Positions 52,758-62,300 of a stretch of 64,000 bases of DNA are shown piece by piece. Within the stretch, counting starts at the first letter, position 1. Each line of letters opens with the position of its first letter. Under the pieces are notes generated by a model. The model ran no database searches and was not told where the DNA came from. It saw only the letters and a program-made list of their open reading frames with translations. A program made the position numbers and the translations under genes. Where the stretch lies: positions 1-64,000 of the forward strand of contig JAPPMC010000129.1 of NCBI GenBank assembly GCA_028819235.1, given 5' to 3'. The stretch is from Bryobacterales bacterium (GTDB lineage: Bacteria; Acidobacteriota; Terriglobia; Bryobacterales; UBA6623).

Positions 52758-53480
52758 TCACCGGAAGCTGACCAATGCGGGGTTAGTGGCGAGATGGGGC
52801 ATCTCATTGAACGCGTCCAGTGATACTCTTGCGCCACTGAACAGAAAGCTTGTCAGCGAACAGTTCCGAACGCGCCAATTGATCGCAAGTGCGGCTTCCG
52901 GGGGTGCCCCCAGGCAGGATTGGACGGCCACCCCGATTGGCCCGCCGGAAGTGAAGGCGACAACCGTGGCGCCCTTTTTGTGACCTGCTCGGATGCGCGA
53001 TAGCGCGGCGTTCGCCCTCGACCGAAAGTCGCTCCACGGCTCGAGCCCGGGATGGGAGAGCTCACCCCGGGACCATCTTCCGGCGAGGTTCTCGAACATT
53101 CGCTGGAAGTGGCGGTTGCGGTCCGGAGCGGAGGTTGAGGCCACCCACGCCTCCCAAAGCAGGGCGAAGTCCGATTCTGCGCGGGCAATCTGAGGGCCGA
53201 TTGTCCGCACCAAGTCCTGAGCGGCATACTCGTCCAGTCCAGGCTCCACAGTGGCGCGGGGAAAGGCCGCACCGGCCGCTCGGAACGCCCCTCGCACCGC
53301 ATCGAACGTTTCGCGCTGCCGGCGCAGAGTCCCATGGAATGCCGCGTCGACCCTCAAGCCGCACTCACACCAATGGTGGCCGAGAGCCCGTGCCTGCTCC
53401 CAGCCCAGCGCCGTGAGCCGGTCGGGCTGTTCGCTGAAGGCCGCTGCTTGGCCGTGGCGAACTAGGACAAGCCTGCTCAT
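52758..53480 (-). CDS. Histidine phosphatase family protein (second His replaced)
   Basis: A 240-residue phosphoglycerate-mutase-like phosphatase. The catalytic RHG (R8-H9-G10 in LVRHGQA), proton donor region with E84 (GLDEYAAQ) and phosphate-pocket arginines are present. The second conserved histidine, usually in a THGG/SHGG motif, is Ser in AFTSGGPIG. Some SixA/Ais-like members share this variation, so activity cannot be excluded. ATG 53480 starts MSRLVLVRHG. Confidence 0.85.
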   Translation of the reverse strand: MSRLVLVRHGQAAAFSEQPDRLTALGWEQARALGHHWCECGLRVDAAFHGTLRRQRETFDAVRGAFRAAGAAFPRATVEPGLDEYAAQDLVRTIGPQIARAESDFALLWEAWVASTSAPDRNRHFQRMFENLAGRWSRGELSHPGLEPWSDFRSRANAALSRIRAGHKKGATVVAFTSGGPIGVAVQSCLGAPPEAALAINWRVRNCSLTSFLFSGARVSLDAFNEMPHLATNPALVSFR

Positions 53481-53821
53481 TCCTCCGAATCTCCCAGGGG
53501 TGCGAGGCGGCGCGTCGCCAAGACTCCGGGCCCGGAGTTCCGGCACTCGCCTAACCGGAACATTATGCTGCTCCCGCTGGTGCGCGGGCTGGAAGCACGT
53601 CACGCCCGGTAGCCCGGTATGCCCACGGCTCCTGAGAGGTCTCGGGGACACTGCGCATCGAGAAGAGGACGAATCCCACGCCGGCGGGGCCCGTGCGGGT
53701 AATGCCCCTCATGGCGATTTCCGAAGACTCTGGGTGCCGGCCCGAAACGCCAGTACCGTTCGCTCGGGTCCGCCCGGGCCTCCGACCATCGCGTACTTCA
53801 GCACGTATCATCACCACAGGC

Positions 53822-54817
53822 ATGGCTGTTCTGCGGGCAATCAAGGCGGTATTGTTCCTTGTCGCCGCGGCACTAGTCTCGGACGCCGCACCGCTGCTCC
53901 GGATGCCATTGGGGCTGGACGCGTTCATGCCGGTCCCGGCGACGAATCCTCTGACCCCAGAGAAGGCGGAACTTGGACGCAGGCTGTTCCGGGATCCGAT
54001 CCTGTCCGCGGACCGATCGATCTCGTGCGCGAGCTGCCATGACCCTGAGACGTCGTTCACGGACGACCAGCCCACAGCAGTCGGAGTCTACGGCCGCGTG
54101 GGGCCCCGCCGGGTCCCGAAACTGCTCAATCGAGGGTACGGGCGGAGCTTCTTCTGGGACGGTCGCATTCCCATTCTTGAGGAACAGGTCCTCCAGCCAG
54201 TCATCAACTCCTTGGAAATGGACTTAGAACTGTCGGAAGCCGTCAATCGCCTCGCTGGGGATCCCAGCTACCCCTCGGAGTTCCGGGAAACCTTTGGGCG
54301 TGAACCGAACCAAGAGGATCTGGCGCGGGCGCTGGCTTCCTATGTCCGCACGATCCTCTCAGGGGACTCGCCGTACGACCGATACTTGGCGGGTGAGGCC
54401 GACGCTCTCGACGTCACGGAGCGGATGGGTCTCGAACTGTTCCGCGGGAAGGGAAACTGCGTGACTTGCCACCTCGGCCCGAACCTGACCGACGAGAGGT
54501 TTCACAACACCGGAGTCGGGTACGAGGACGGCCGATTCGAGGACGATGGCCGTTTCTTGGTCTCAGGACGGGATACCGACCGCGGTGCCTTCAAGACGCC
54601 TACACTCCGGAACGCGGCTCAGACAGCGCCTTACATGCACGACGGGAGCATCGCCACCCTCGAGGACGTCATCGACCACTACGAAAAGGGCGGAACTCCG
54701 ACTCCGTACTTGGACCGCGAGATTCGCAAGCTGGGCCTGACCGATGCAGAGAAGGCAGCACTGGCGGCCTTCATGAGATCCCTGACCGGAAAGGTGCAAG
54801 AGGGGCTTCGGCCGTAA
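53822..54817 (+). CDS. Di-heme cytochrome c peroxidase (MauG/CcpA family)
   Basis: A 331-residue periplasmic di-heme protein that reduces H2O2 with electrons from cytochrome c, or modifies protein substrates as MauG does. An export leader (VLRAIKAVLFLVAAALVSDA) precedes two heme-binding motifs: CASCH (69-73) and CVTCH (213-217). Conserved signatures are DRSISCASCHDPETSFTDD, LNRGYGRSFFWDGRIP and FKTPTLRNAAQTAPYMHDG. ATG 53822 begins the leader. Confidence 0.93.
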   Translation: MAVLRAIKAVLFLVAAALVSDAAPLLRMPLGLDAFMPVPATNPLTPEKAELGRRLFRDPILSADRSISCASCHDPETSFTDDQPTAVGVYGRVGPRRVPKLLNRGYGRSFFWDGRIPILEEQVLQPVINSLEMDLELSEAVNRLAGDPSYPSEFRETFGREPNQEDLARALASYVRTILSGDSPYDRYLAGEADALDVTERMGLELFRGKGNCVTCHLGPNLTDERFHNTGVGYEDGRFEDDGRFLVSGRDTDRGAFKTPTLRNAAQTAPYMHDGSIATLEDVIDHYEKGGTPTPYLDREIRKLGLTDAEKAALAAFMRSLTGKVQEGLRP

Positions 54818-54863
54818 GGCCCCGCTGTCAAGGTCGTCGGCCTGCCCGCAGCCACCGAGCCCG

Positions 54864-55958
54864 CTACTTATCGTCCGCCACGATCTTCGCCCTAAGTTCG
54901 CCAAACTGCTCTAGGTGTCGCCGCTCCGCGGATGGGTCGCCGAGCTTGCGGCTGACCCGGGCCAGTTGGTAGTGGATCTTCATCCGCTGCTGTTCGCCCG
55001 TCGCATTCTCAAGTGCCGTATCCAGTGCTGCCCTGGCTTCACCGAACCGCTCGAGGTCAAGCAAGGCTTGGCCGAGTGCTTCTAGCGCGGACGGGAGTGG
55101 TGGGTCGGCACTGGCCGCCGACTCCAAGTGGGGCAGTGACTCCTCGGCGAGGCCGAGCTTTAGGAGGGCCTCGCCGCAACGAAGGTGCAATCCTGCGTTG
55201 CCAGGTTGGATATCGAGCGCTTGCCTGTAGGCGTCGACCGCCGCCCTAGGCCTGCCCCGGTCCAGTTCAAGGTCGGCCAGCGCTCGCCACGCGTCAGGGA
55301 GCCGTGGATTGCTCCCAAGAGCTCTCTGATATGCGGCCACAGCCTCGTCGGATCTCCCATTCAGGTCATGGTCCTCGGCAGTCGCCAAGTGGGCATACGG
55401 CGACTCAGGTGCACTGGCCAGCAAGTTTGCCTGAGACTGGATGGCGAGCTGAGAGTAGGCCTTTCCGACCAGGTAGAGCAGTTCCGGGTCCCTAGGTGCG
55501 GTCTCTTGGGCGGCCAGAAGGTGACGCAGCGCTGCGTCGGAATCACCCGCTTCCAGATGGGCTCTCCCTAGCCATGCGCGCACCTGCCACTTGCCGGGGC
55601 TCTCGAGCAGCGCCGCCTCGAGCCGCAGTACGGCCTCGGCCGTCTGTCCCAGCACCAGCAGGTCGTAGCCGAGCAGCTCGTTGGCCCCTGGAAGCTCGGG
55701 CTTGAGGTCGAGAGCACGCTGGAGGGTGTTGGCGGCTGCCGCGAAGTCCCCGCCCTCGTGTAGCACCAACCCCAGATACAGGTGTGCTTCCGCGAGCCCC
55801 GGCGCTGCCTCGACCGCTGCTTCCAGTTCCTTTCGAGCCTCCTCTAGGCGACCGGCTTCCCTTGCCGCCACTCCTTTGCGCACATGGTCGATGACCGGTC
55901 CCGGCACCTGGGCGGCCAGCGATGCCGCCAGCACCACCGATGCGAGGTATCTCGTCAT
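54864..55958 (-). CDS. Exported tetratricopeptide-repeat protein
   Basis: A 364-residue TPR protein with an N-terminal leader (MTRYLASVVLAASLAAQVP). About eight consecutive helical repeats follow, such as AEAHLYLGLVLHEGGDFAAAANTLQRALDLKP, ELLYLVGKAYSQLA and PDAWRALADLELDRGRPRAAVDAYRQALDIQP. Its ATG overlaps the stop of the upstream CRTAC1 gene (TGATG). It probably scaffolds the neighbouring exported proteins. Confidence 0.87.
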   Translation of the reverse strand: MTRYLASVVLAASLAAQVPGPVIDHVRKGVAAREAGRLEEARKELEAAVEAAPGLAEAHLYLGLVLHEGGDFAAAANTLQRALDLKPELPGANELLGYDLLVLGQTAEAVLRLEAALLESPGKWQVRAWLGRAHLEAGDSDAALRHLLAAQETAPRDPELLYLVGKAYSQLAIQSQANLLASAPESPYAHLATAEDHDLNGRSDEAVAAYQRALGSNPRLPDAWRALADLELDRGRPRAAVDAYRQALDIQPGNAGLHLRCGEALLKLGLAEESLPHLESAASADPPLPSALEALGQALLDLERFGEARAALDTALENATGEQQRMKIHYQLARVSRKLGDPSAERRHLEQFGELRAKIVADDK

Positions 55959-57637
55959 CACGAATTGGGCTCTCGGACTGTTACCAGACGGTCCGCGCGG
56001 ACATTCTCCAAGACTTGCCGCACTCCACCCGGCCAGCGCACCAGCACCTTTGAAGCAATCGATTCGGCACCCAGTCCAAAGTGGACGCGCGGGTCGTTCG
56101 CAGACAGGTACCCTCCCGCGGTGGTTGCGTATCGCGCTTGCGCACCGCCGGAACTTGTCCAAACACTGACCCTTGCCCCCTGCCCGTCACGGACGCTCGT
56201 CCGACCGATCAGTCGAATCTGTAGCCAGTGGTTCTCGCCCGCAGACCCGTTCGAGTAGAGCACCTTCGGGTTGTCGTCAAGCACTCCCAAGACAACGTCG
56301 ATGTCTCCGTCGTTGTCCAAGTCGCCGAAAGCTGCACCCCTCCCAGCAATGCTGGCTTGGAACACGGGGCCAGCCGAGTCCCCGATGTCCACGAAGCGGC
56401 CTGCACGGTTCAGCGCGATCAGGGGCGGCTGCAGGTACTCGAGTCCAGGCTCCATCAAATCGACGTTGTCCAGCACGTGGCTCTGCGCAGCGAACAAATC
56501 CTTCCATCCGTCGTTGTCGAAGTCCGTGAACTTGACGCTCCAGCCGGACAGGCGGGCCGTGATCTCGGCAAGGCCCGTCTGTCGGGTCACGTACCCAAAT
56601 GTGCCGTTGCCTTCGTTCCGGAACAGGGGATAGAGTTCCTTGGCCAGTGCCGTGGCCACCACGTCAGGCCGTCCGTCGTTGTCGTAGTCCTCAAAGTCAA
56701 CCCCCATTCCGGCAAAGGACCCTCCATCTTCGTTGTAGGCGAGGCCTGAGGAGAGCGCCTCCTCAATGAAGCCGTCCGGCCCCCGGTTGAGGAACAGTTG
56801 CTGTGCCGTCGAATCGTTGGCGACGATCACGTCCGGCAGGCTGTCTGCGTCCGCGTCGTTGAACGCGACCCCGAGCGCCTTTCCCGGAGATTGCGCAATT
56901 CCCCATTCTCGGGAGACGTCCGTGAACGTGCCGTCGCCCTCATTGCGGAGAAGGACGCTCGCCACCGCCGGATATTCCCGCGGCGAGCAGTAGACCGGAA
57001 TGTTGTCGCCGCATCTCTTGCTTGTTTCGAGGCTCCACTCTAGGTAGCGCGTCACGAAGAGGTCCAGGTCACCGTCGAGGTCCGCATCAAAGAATCCCGC
57101 GCTAGCCGACCATCCCGGAACGTTGGCCCGGGCAGCTTCCGTCTGGTCTTCGAACGTACGGCCGTCCACATTGCGGTACAGGATGGTCCCGCCGTAGCCA
57201 GTGACGAACAGGTCCGGGTACCCGTTGTTGTCGTAGTCTCCTGTGGCGACGCCCATGCCGTAGATGCGGCTTGTCCGGGCACTGACCCCGGCCTGGTGGG
57301 TCACGTCCTCGAACTTCAGACCCTTCCGGCTGCGGTAGAGCCGATCGTGAAGCTCTGGTTGTGACCGCTCGACGGACACTCCGCGGTCTGCGCTGTAGAG
57401 ATCGCCACCGTTCACGAAGAATATGTCGAGGAATCCGTCATTGTCGAAATCCACCAGCGCCACTCCGCCTCCCATGGTCTCGACGAGGTGCTTCTCAGGC
57501 GTGGGGCTGGCATGGTGCCGGAAACCGATCCCAGTCTCCCGGCTGCGGTCCTCGAAGCGCAGTTCCGCCGCCAAGAGCCCCGTCAGCCCTGTGCCCAGAG
57601 CACAGATCCACACTAGAGACGAACTGCGGAGCGTCAC
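55958..57637 (-). CDS. Exported CRTAC1 / ASPIC-UnbV family protein
   Basis: A 559-residue secreted protein made of FG-GAP-like Ca-binding repeats, e.g. LVDFDNDGFLDIFFVNGG, TGDYDNNGYPDLFVTGYGG and FEDYDNDGRPDVVA. It closes with an ASPIC/UnbV domain (ENHWLQIRLIGRTSVRDGQGA, YLSANDPRVHFGLG, VLVRWPGGVRQVL). GTG 57637 begins a short leader. The first gene of a two-gene operon with the TPR protein. CRTAC1 proteins are numerous in Acidobacteria and are thought to act at the cell surface. Confidence 0.9.
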   Translation of the reverse strand: MTLRSSSLVWICALGTGLTGLLAAELRFEDRSRETGIGFRHHASPTPEKHLVETMGGGVALVDFDNDGFLDIFFVNGGDLYSADRGVSVERSQPELHDRLYRSRKGLKFEDVTHQAGVSARTSRIYGMGVATGDYDNNGYPDLFVTGYGGTILYRNVDGRTFEDQTEAARANVPGWSASAGFFDADLDGDLDLFVTRYLEWSLETSKRCGDNIPVYCSPREYPAVASVLLRNEGDGTFTDVSREWGIAQSPGKALGVAFNDADADSLPDVIVANDSTAQQLFLNRGPDGFIEEALSSGLAYNEDGGSFAGMGVDFEDYDNDGRPDVVATALAKELYPLFRNEGNGTFGYVTRQTGLAEITARLSGWSVKFTDFDNDGWKDLFAAQSHVLDNVDLMEPGLEYLQPPLIALNRAGRFVDIGDSAGPVFQASIAGRGAAFGDLDNDGDIDVVLGVLDDNPKVLYSNGSAGENHWLQIRLIGRTSVRDGQGARVSVWTSSGGAQARYATTAGGYLSANDPRVHFGLGAESIASKVLVRWPGGVRQVLENVRADRLVTVREPNS

Positions 57638-57690
57638 GGCTAGGCGACCGACTTCCTTAGGCTAGGGTAGTACGCAACTGTCATGAGCTG
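57638..57690. promoter_or_regulatory. Divergent promoter region between CRTAC1 and TPR genes
   Basis: Only 53 bp separate two divergent starts, so both promoters must overlap here or lie within the coding sequences. No clear consensus elements are visible. Confidence 0.4.
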
Positions 57691-59118
57691 GTGGAGCCGG
57701 TGAGGCCGCGACGAGGGGCATTTGCGGGATTGATCGCGGCCACCCTGTGCTTCGGCGCGGGCCCGGTTCGGTCCGAGGCTCCGTTCGAGGCCCTCTACCG
57801 GGAGGCCTACAACAGACGGCTACAGGAGTTTGGGCCGAAGCATCCCGACACGGTTGAGAGCCTAGTGCGCTTGGGAGCGCTCTTGGCAGCCCATGGCCGA
57901 GCCGAGGGCGCAGAGCCCGTTCTTCGACAGGCGCTGAAGGTCCAAGACGCGACCGGCCCGGCCGGCTCGGCCACCTTGCTAGAGCTGGCCGACGCCTTGT
58001 CGGCGATCGGGCGGAACTCCGAAGCAATGGAACTCTATGGCCGATCCCTGAAGCTTGCACCGTCGGGCCCCGAGGGCGCGATGACGCTCCTGAAGATTGC
58101 GCGCCTCAGGGAAATGGGCGGAGACGACGACGGGGCGCGGCAGGCTTACGTTGAGGCGTTGGAACGATTCGAGACGGTCACACAGTTGTCGGTAGATGAG
58201 CTGAGAGCTCGCGCCACGGCAATGAACGGTCTAGGGCTTCTGCTCGAGGCGGAGGGCGACCTGCCAGCAGCTGAGGAAGCGTACCGAAACTCCGCTTCCG
58301 CCCACGTACTTGCATTCGGCGTCGGGCACCCAGCCACCGCCGCCGCCCGCGCAAACTTGGCCAACGCTGTGGCATTGCGCGGAGAGGCGGCTAATGCGGC
58401 GGCACTACTGGAGCAGTCTCTGGCCGTCATGCGAGTCGCTGTCGGGCCTCGCCATGAGGATGCGGCGAGGCTTCTAAACCGTCTCGGCGAGATTTGTGAG
58501 ACTCTGGGCCGCTTCGACGAGGCACAGGAGCATTACCTTGATGCATTGGCAGCATGGCGGGATCCATCGCCGTCGCGCGGTTTGGTCTTGGCGGACTTGG
58601 GCCGCTTGTCAGGAGTCCGGGGCGATCCCGCAGCCGCCCAGCAGTCGCTCGCCGAGGCAGTCCGACTGCTAGAGGCCGCTGGCGATGCCTTTGCGATCGA
58701 CCTTGCAGAGGCGCTTTACTCCTACGGATCCGCACTTCGGGCGTTAGGTCGATTGGACGACTCCGAGTCGATCCTGTCTAGGGCTCTCTCGATCCGCGAG
58801 CGCAGTTTGGGAGGCTCCCATCCAGATGTCGCGCTGACTCTGGTAGGGCTGGGAGGTGTGCTGCACCTCCAAGGCGAGCTCGCTCGGGCAGGGCCGCTGT
58901 ATCGACGGGCGCTCGAAATCCAAGAGCGGACGCTTGGCCTTGAGCACGCGGAAGTGGGGGAGACCCTCTATAACTTGGCCCACCTGCAGCGTGCGATTGG
59001 CGATTCCGATGGCGCTAGAGAGTCGTTCCAGAGATCGGCCCGAATCCTGTCCGTCGCATACGGGCCCGATGACCCGTTCGTGGGCGAGATCCGGGCAGTG
59101 CTACGCTCGCTGCGCTAA
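57691..59118 (+). CDS. Tetratricopeptide-repeat protein (kinesin light chain-like)
   Basis: A 475-residue TPR protein. It contains several 42-residue TPR_10/12-type repeats, such as GPKHPDTVESLVRLGALLAAHGRAEGAEPVLRQAL and GGSHPDVALTLVGLGGVLHLQGELARAGPLYRRALEIQ, with a predicted export leader. GTG 57691 is used; GTG 57700 has GGTGGAG just upstream and may be the true start. It is divergent from the CRTAC1 operon and precedes the receptor gene. Confidence 0.82.
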   Translation: MEPVRPRRGAFAGLIAATLCFGAGPVRSEAPFEALYREAYNRRLQEFGPKHPDTVESLVRLGALLAAHGRAEGAEPVLRQALKVQDATGPAGSATLLELADALSAIGRNSEAMELYGRSLKLAPSGPEGAMTLLKIARLREMGGDDDGARQAYVEALERFETVTQLSVDELRARATAMNGLGLLLEAEGDLPAAEEAYRNSASAHVLAFGVGHPATAAARANLANAVALRGEAANAAALLEQSLAVMRVAVGPRHEDAARLLNRLGEICETLGRFDEAQEHYLDALAAWRDPSPSRGLVLADLGRLSGVRGDPAAAQQSLAEAVRLLEAAGDAFAIDLAEALYSYGSALRALGRLDDSESILSRALSIRERSLGGSHPDVALTLVGLGGVLHLQGELARAGPLYRRALEIQERTLGLEHAEVGETLYNLAHLQRAIGDSDGARESFQRSARILSVAYGPDDPFVGEIRAVLRSLR

Positions 59119-59288
59119 TCCATTAGCCAGGCGCGACCGCCGGACGGATCGCGTTCGTGGGATCCGTCTCATAGAGTCCGTTTCCTGAGTACGCGGACCG
59201 CCGATCAGGATAGACTCGCATTGCCGCAGACGCGCCGGACCGACCAGCGGGCTCCTGCACGCATCTTGGGAGGCGAGAGGCCCCGGAC

Positions 59289-59317
59289 TTGTAGACTTGT
59301 ACAAGTGTTAAGATAAT
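59289..59317 (+). promoter_or_regulatory. Promoter with palindromic operator before the TonB-dependent receptor
   Basis: -35 TTGTAG (59289-59294), a 17-bp spacer, and -10 GATAAT (59312-59317). The spacer is largely a perfect 12-bp palindrome ACTTGTACAAGT (59295-59306), preceded by a direct copy ACTTGT (59287-59292). A protein bound there would block RNA polymerase, so this is a strong candidate repressor site. The receptor ATG lies about 47 nt downstream of the -10. Confidence 0.6.
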
Positions 59318-59364
59318 GTTGAAACTGTCCCACCGGGGGCCAGTAGTTCTTTGGGGGGTTGAGG

Positions 59365-62300
59365 ATGATAAGGAAAGTTTCTCTTTTTATTGCCGCAGTA
59401 GCGGTGCTGCTCGCTGTGAGTGTGCAACCGGCGCTCGCGCAAGATCTGCGCGGCAAGATCGCCGGCACGGTGGCCGACGCGTCTGGCGCAGTGATCCCGG
59501 GGGCGAACGTCACGCTCTCGAACGACAACACGAACGTCTCTTCGAGTACCCAGACGAGCGCTGCGGGGCAGTACCTGTTCGACTTTCTGCTGCCCGGCAC
59601 GTACACCATCACCGTCGAGTCGGAAGGCTTCCGCTCGTTCCGGCAGCAGAACATTCTCGTCCAGACGCGTGCCGACATCACTGTCGACGCCTCGTTGGAA
59701 CTCGGTGCGGTAACTGAGACCGTCACGGTTGAGGAGGCGCCGGTGGCTGTGCAGTTCACCACGACCACCATGGAGACCACGCTCGACACCAAAATGTCGC
59801 AGGAGCTGCCGCTGCTCAATCGCAATCCCTACATGCTCGCGGCCCTCGACCCGGCCGTTAACTACCGGGGCGGCGCCGAGAACGCGCCCTACCACCACTG
59901 GGCAATGAGCCAGCTGGATGTCGGAGGGAACACATCCACGCGCAACAACGTCCTGATGGACGGCGTGCCCCAGCTCGTCGGCGCGAAGGGCGTGTACACG
60001 CCGCCGATGGACGCTGTCTCGGAAGTGAACGTTCAGCAGAACGCCACGGACGCCGAGTATGGGCACAGCGCCGGCGGGATCGTCTCCGTGCAGATGAAAA
60101 GCGGCACCAACGACTGGCACGGCACTGCCTACTACTTCGGGCGCAACCCGGTCCTGAACGCACGGCCCAACGCACTGACATCGCAGAAGAGCGTTGTGAA
60201 ACGCAGCGTATGGGGAGTCAGCTCCGGCAATCCGATCGTCAAGAACAAGGTGTTCAACTACATTTCTTACGAAGCCCAGGACGTGCGCTCTCCCGCTACG
60301 GTCAATCTGACCCTACCGCGGCCGGCCGAGAGGGGCGGTGACTTTTCCAACAGTCTCAACCGCCGGGGATCCCTGCGGCAGATCTTCGACCCGCTCACGA
60401 CTGATCCTGACGGCGACAACCGGTCGCAGTTCCCAAACAACCAGATTCCCGGGAGCCGCTTCGATCAGACGTCGCTGCGCGTACTCGACAAGACGTGGGA
60501 GCCGAACAACCCCGGCGACAACGCGTCCGGAGCCAACAACTTCCGTCTCGTGTTCCCGATCACGTTCGACTACTGGAATCTCACGAACCGGACGGACTAC
60601 AACGTCAGCGACAACGTCAAGGTCTTCGGGCGAATCAGCCGCTTCCACACGACCCAGAGCGAGCCGGACTACTCCGGCTCGGTGGCGCAGCGCCGGCAGG
60701 GTAGCGCCCGTAACAGCGTTCAGGCCTCCGGAGACGTCGTCTGGACGATCTCGCCGTCAACCGTATTCAACATGCGCGGCTCGTGGTCGAAGATTACCGA
60801 CTCGTTCTACACGCCTCAGGCCCAGATCGGTGAGGCCGGATTGGCAGAGCTGTGGCCGAACAACCCGTGGTACGCATCCCACGTGCGCGACATCCCGGCC
60901 GTCCACTTCCCGGAAATCCGCGTCGACGCCGACGCGGGTACATCCTTCGGGCGTTCCGGCTTCTGGTTCCAAGAGCCCTCGACGTGGAACTTGGAGGCCA
61001 AAGTTTCGAAGCAGATGGGCCGCCACTACGTCAAGATCGGCGCCCAGTACCGCAAGCAGCTTGTGCTGGCGGCACGACCGCGCGGCATGCGGTTCCGCTT
61101 CAACGCAAACCCCACTGCGGACACCGCAAACAGCCCCAACACCGGCGAGTTGGGCCACGCTTGGGCTTCGATGTTGCTCGGTGTCATGCAGGACGGCAAC
61201 TGGTCTAGGGCGAGGACAGTCGCCGTCAACCGTCCGCGCATCGACGTGTTCGGCTTCTTCATTCAGGACGACTACAAGCTGAATTCACGTGTCACCCTGA
61301 ACTTGGGCCTGCGCTACGAGTACGAGACTCCAATGCGGGATCCGGAGTTCCGCCTTTCCCGTTACCTCGACTTCGGCCAAGCGATCCCCGAGGTTGCATC
61401 AGCCATGCAGCCCATACCGGACAGCATTCTGGCCATGCGCACGACCCCGCTCGATATTCGGGGAGGTTGGGTCTTCACCGACTCGGGCAATCCATATGCG
61501 TGGAACGCCCAGACTAATCTCTTCCTGCCGCGCGCGGGGCTGGCCATCAGGCTCAACTCCCGCACCGCTCTGCGGATCGGCTATTCGAGATACGCCACGC
61601 CGCCAATTCAGGAGAAGGGTGGCGGGGCCTCCGACGCCGGCCTAGACATCCTCGGCAGCACGCCGTATCCGGGCTATGAGATCGAGGGGAGCCCGCTCTC
61701 GTCGATCAACGGCACGCCCCGCGCGTTCTTTGCCGACCCCTTCCCAAGCGGCGGTGCCCACCCGAACCCGCTGCCGGAGCCCTTCGGCCAGCGGTTCGGA
61801 CGGTTCGCGACCTTGGGATCCAACGAGGCGAGGTTCTTCCACCAGGACTGGACGGCGGGCGTCAATGACCGCTTCAATTTCTCGGTGCAGCGGGAGATGT
61901 TGAGCCGGATCGTCGTCGACGCGACGTTCTTCATGAACTTCGGCAGCAACCAGCCCTTCGACCGGCGCCATAACCTGCTCGACCCGCGGATCGGCTTCCA
62001 GCACGGGACGGCGATCAACCGGGCCACGCCGAACCCCTTTTACGGGCTGCCGCAGGAGATCATGCCGGGGCCGCTGGCGAGCCGCAGGAACATTCGCGTT
62101 AGGGACTTGCTGACGCCGTACCCTCACTTTCTCAGCAACGGGATCAGGGAGCACGTGTTCCCGGGCCGCAGGGAGTGGTACCGGTCGCTGCAGCTCCAAC
62201 TGCAGAGGCCCTTTGCCAACGGTTTCAACTTCATCATGGGATACAACTTCCACCGGTCGCAGAATCAGGACTTCTACGACGAAGTGGATGAGGTCGACCG

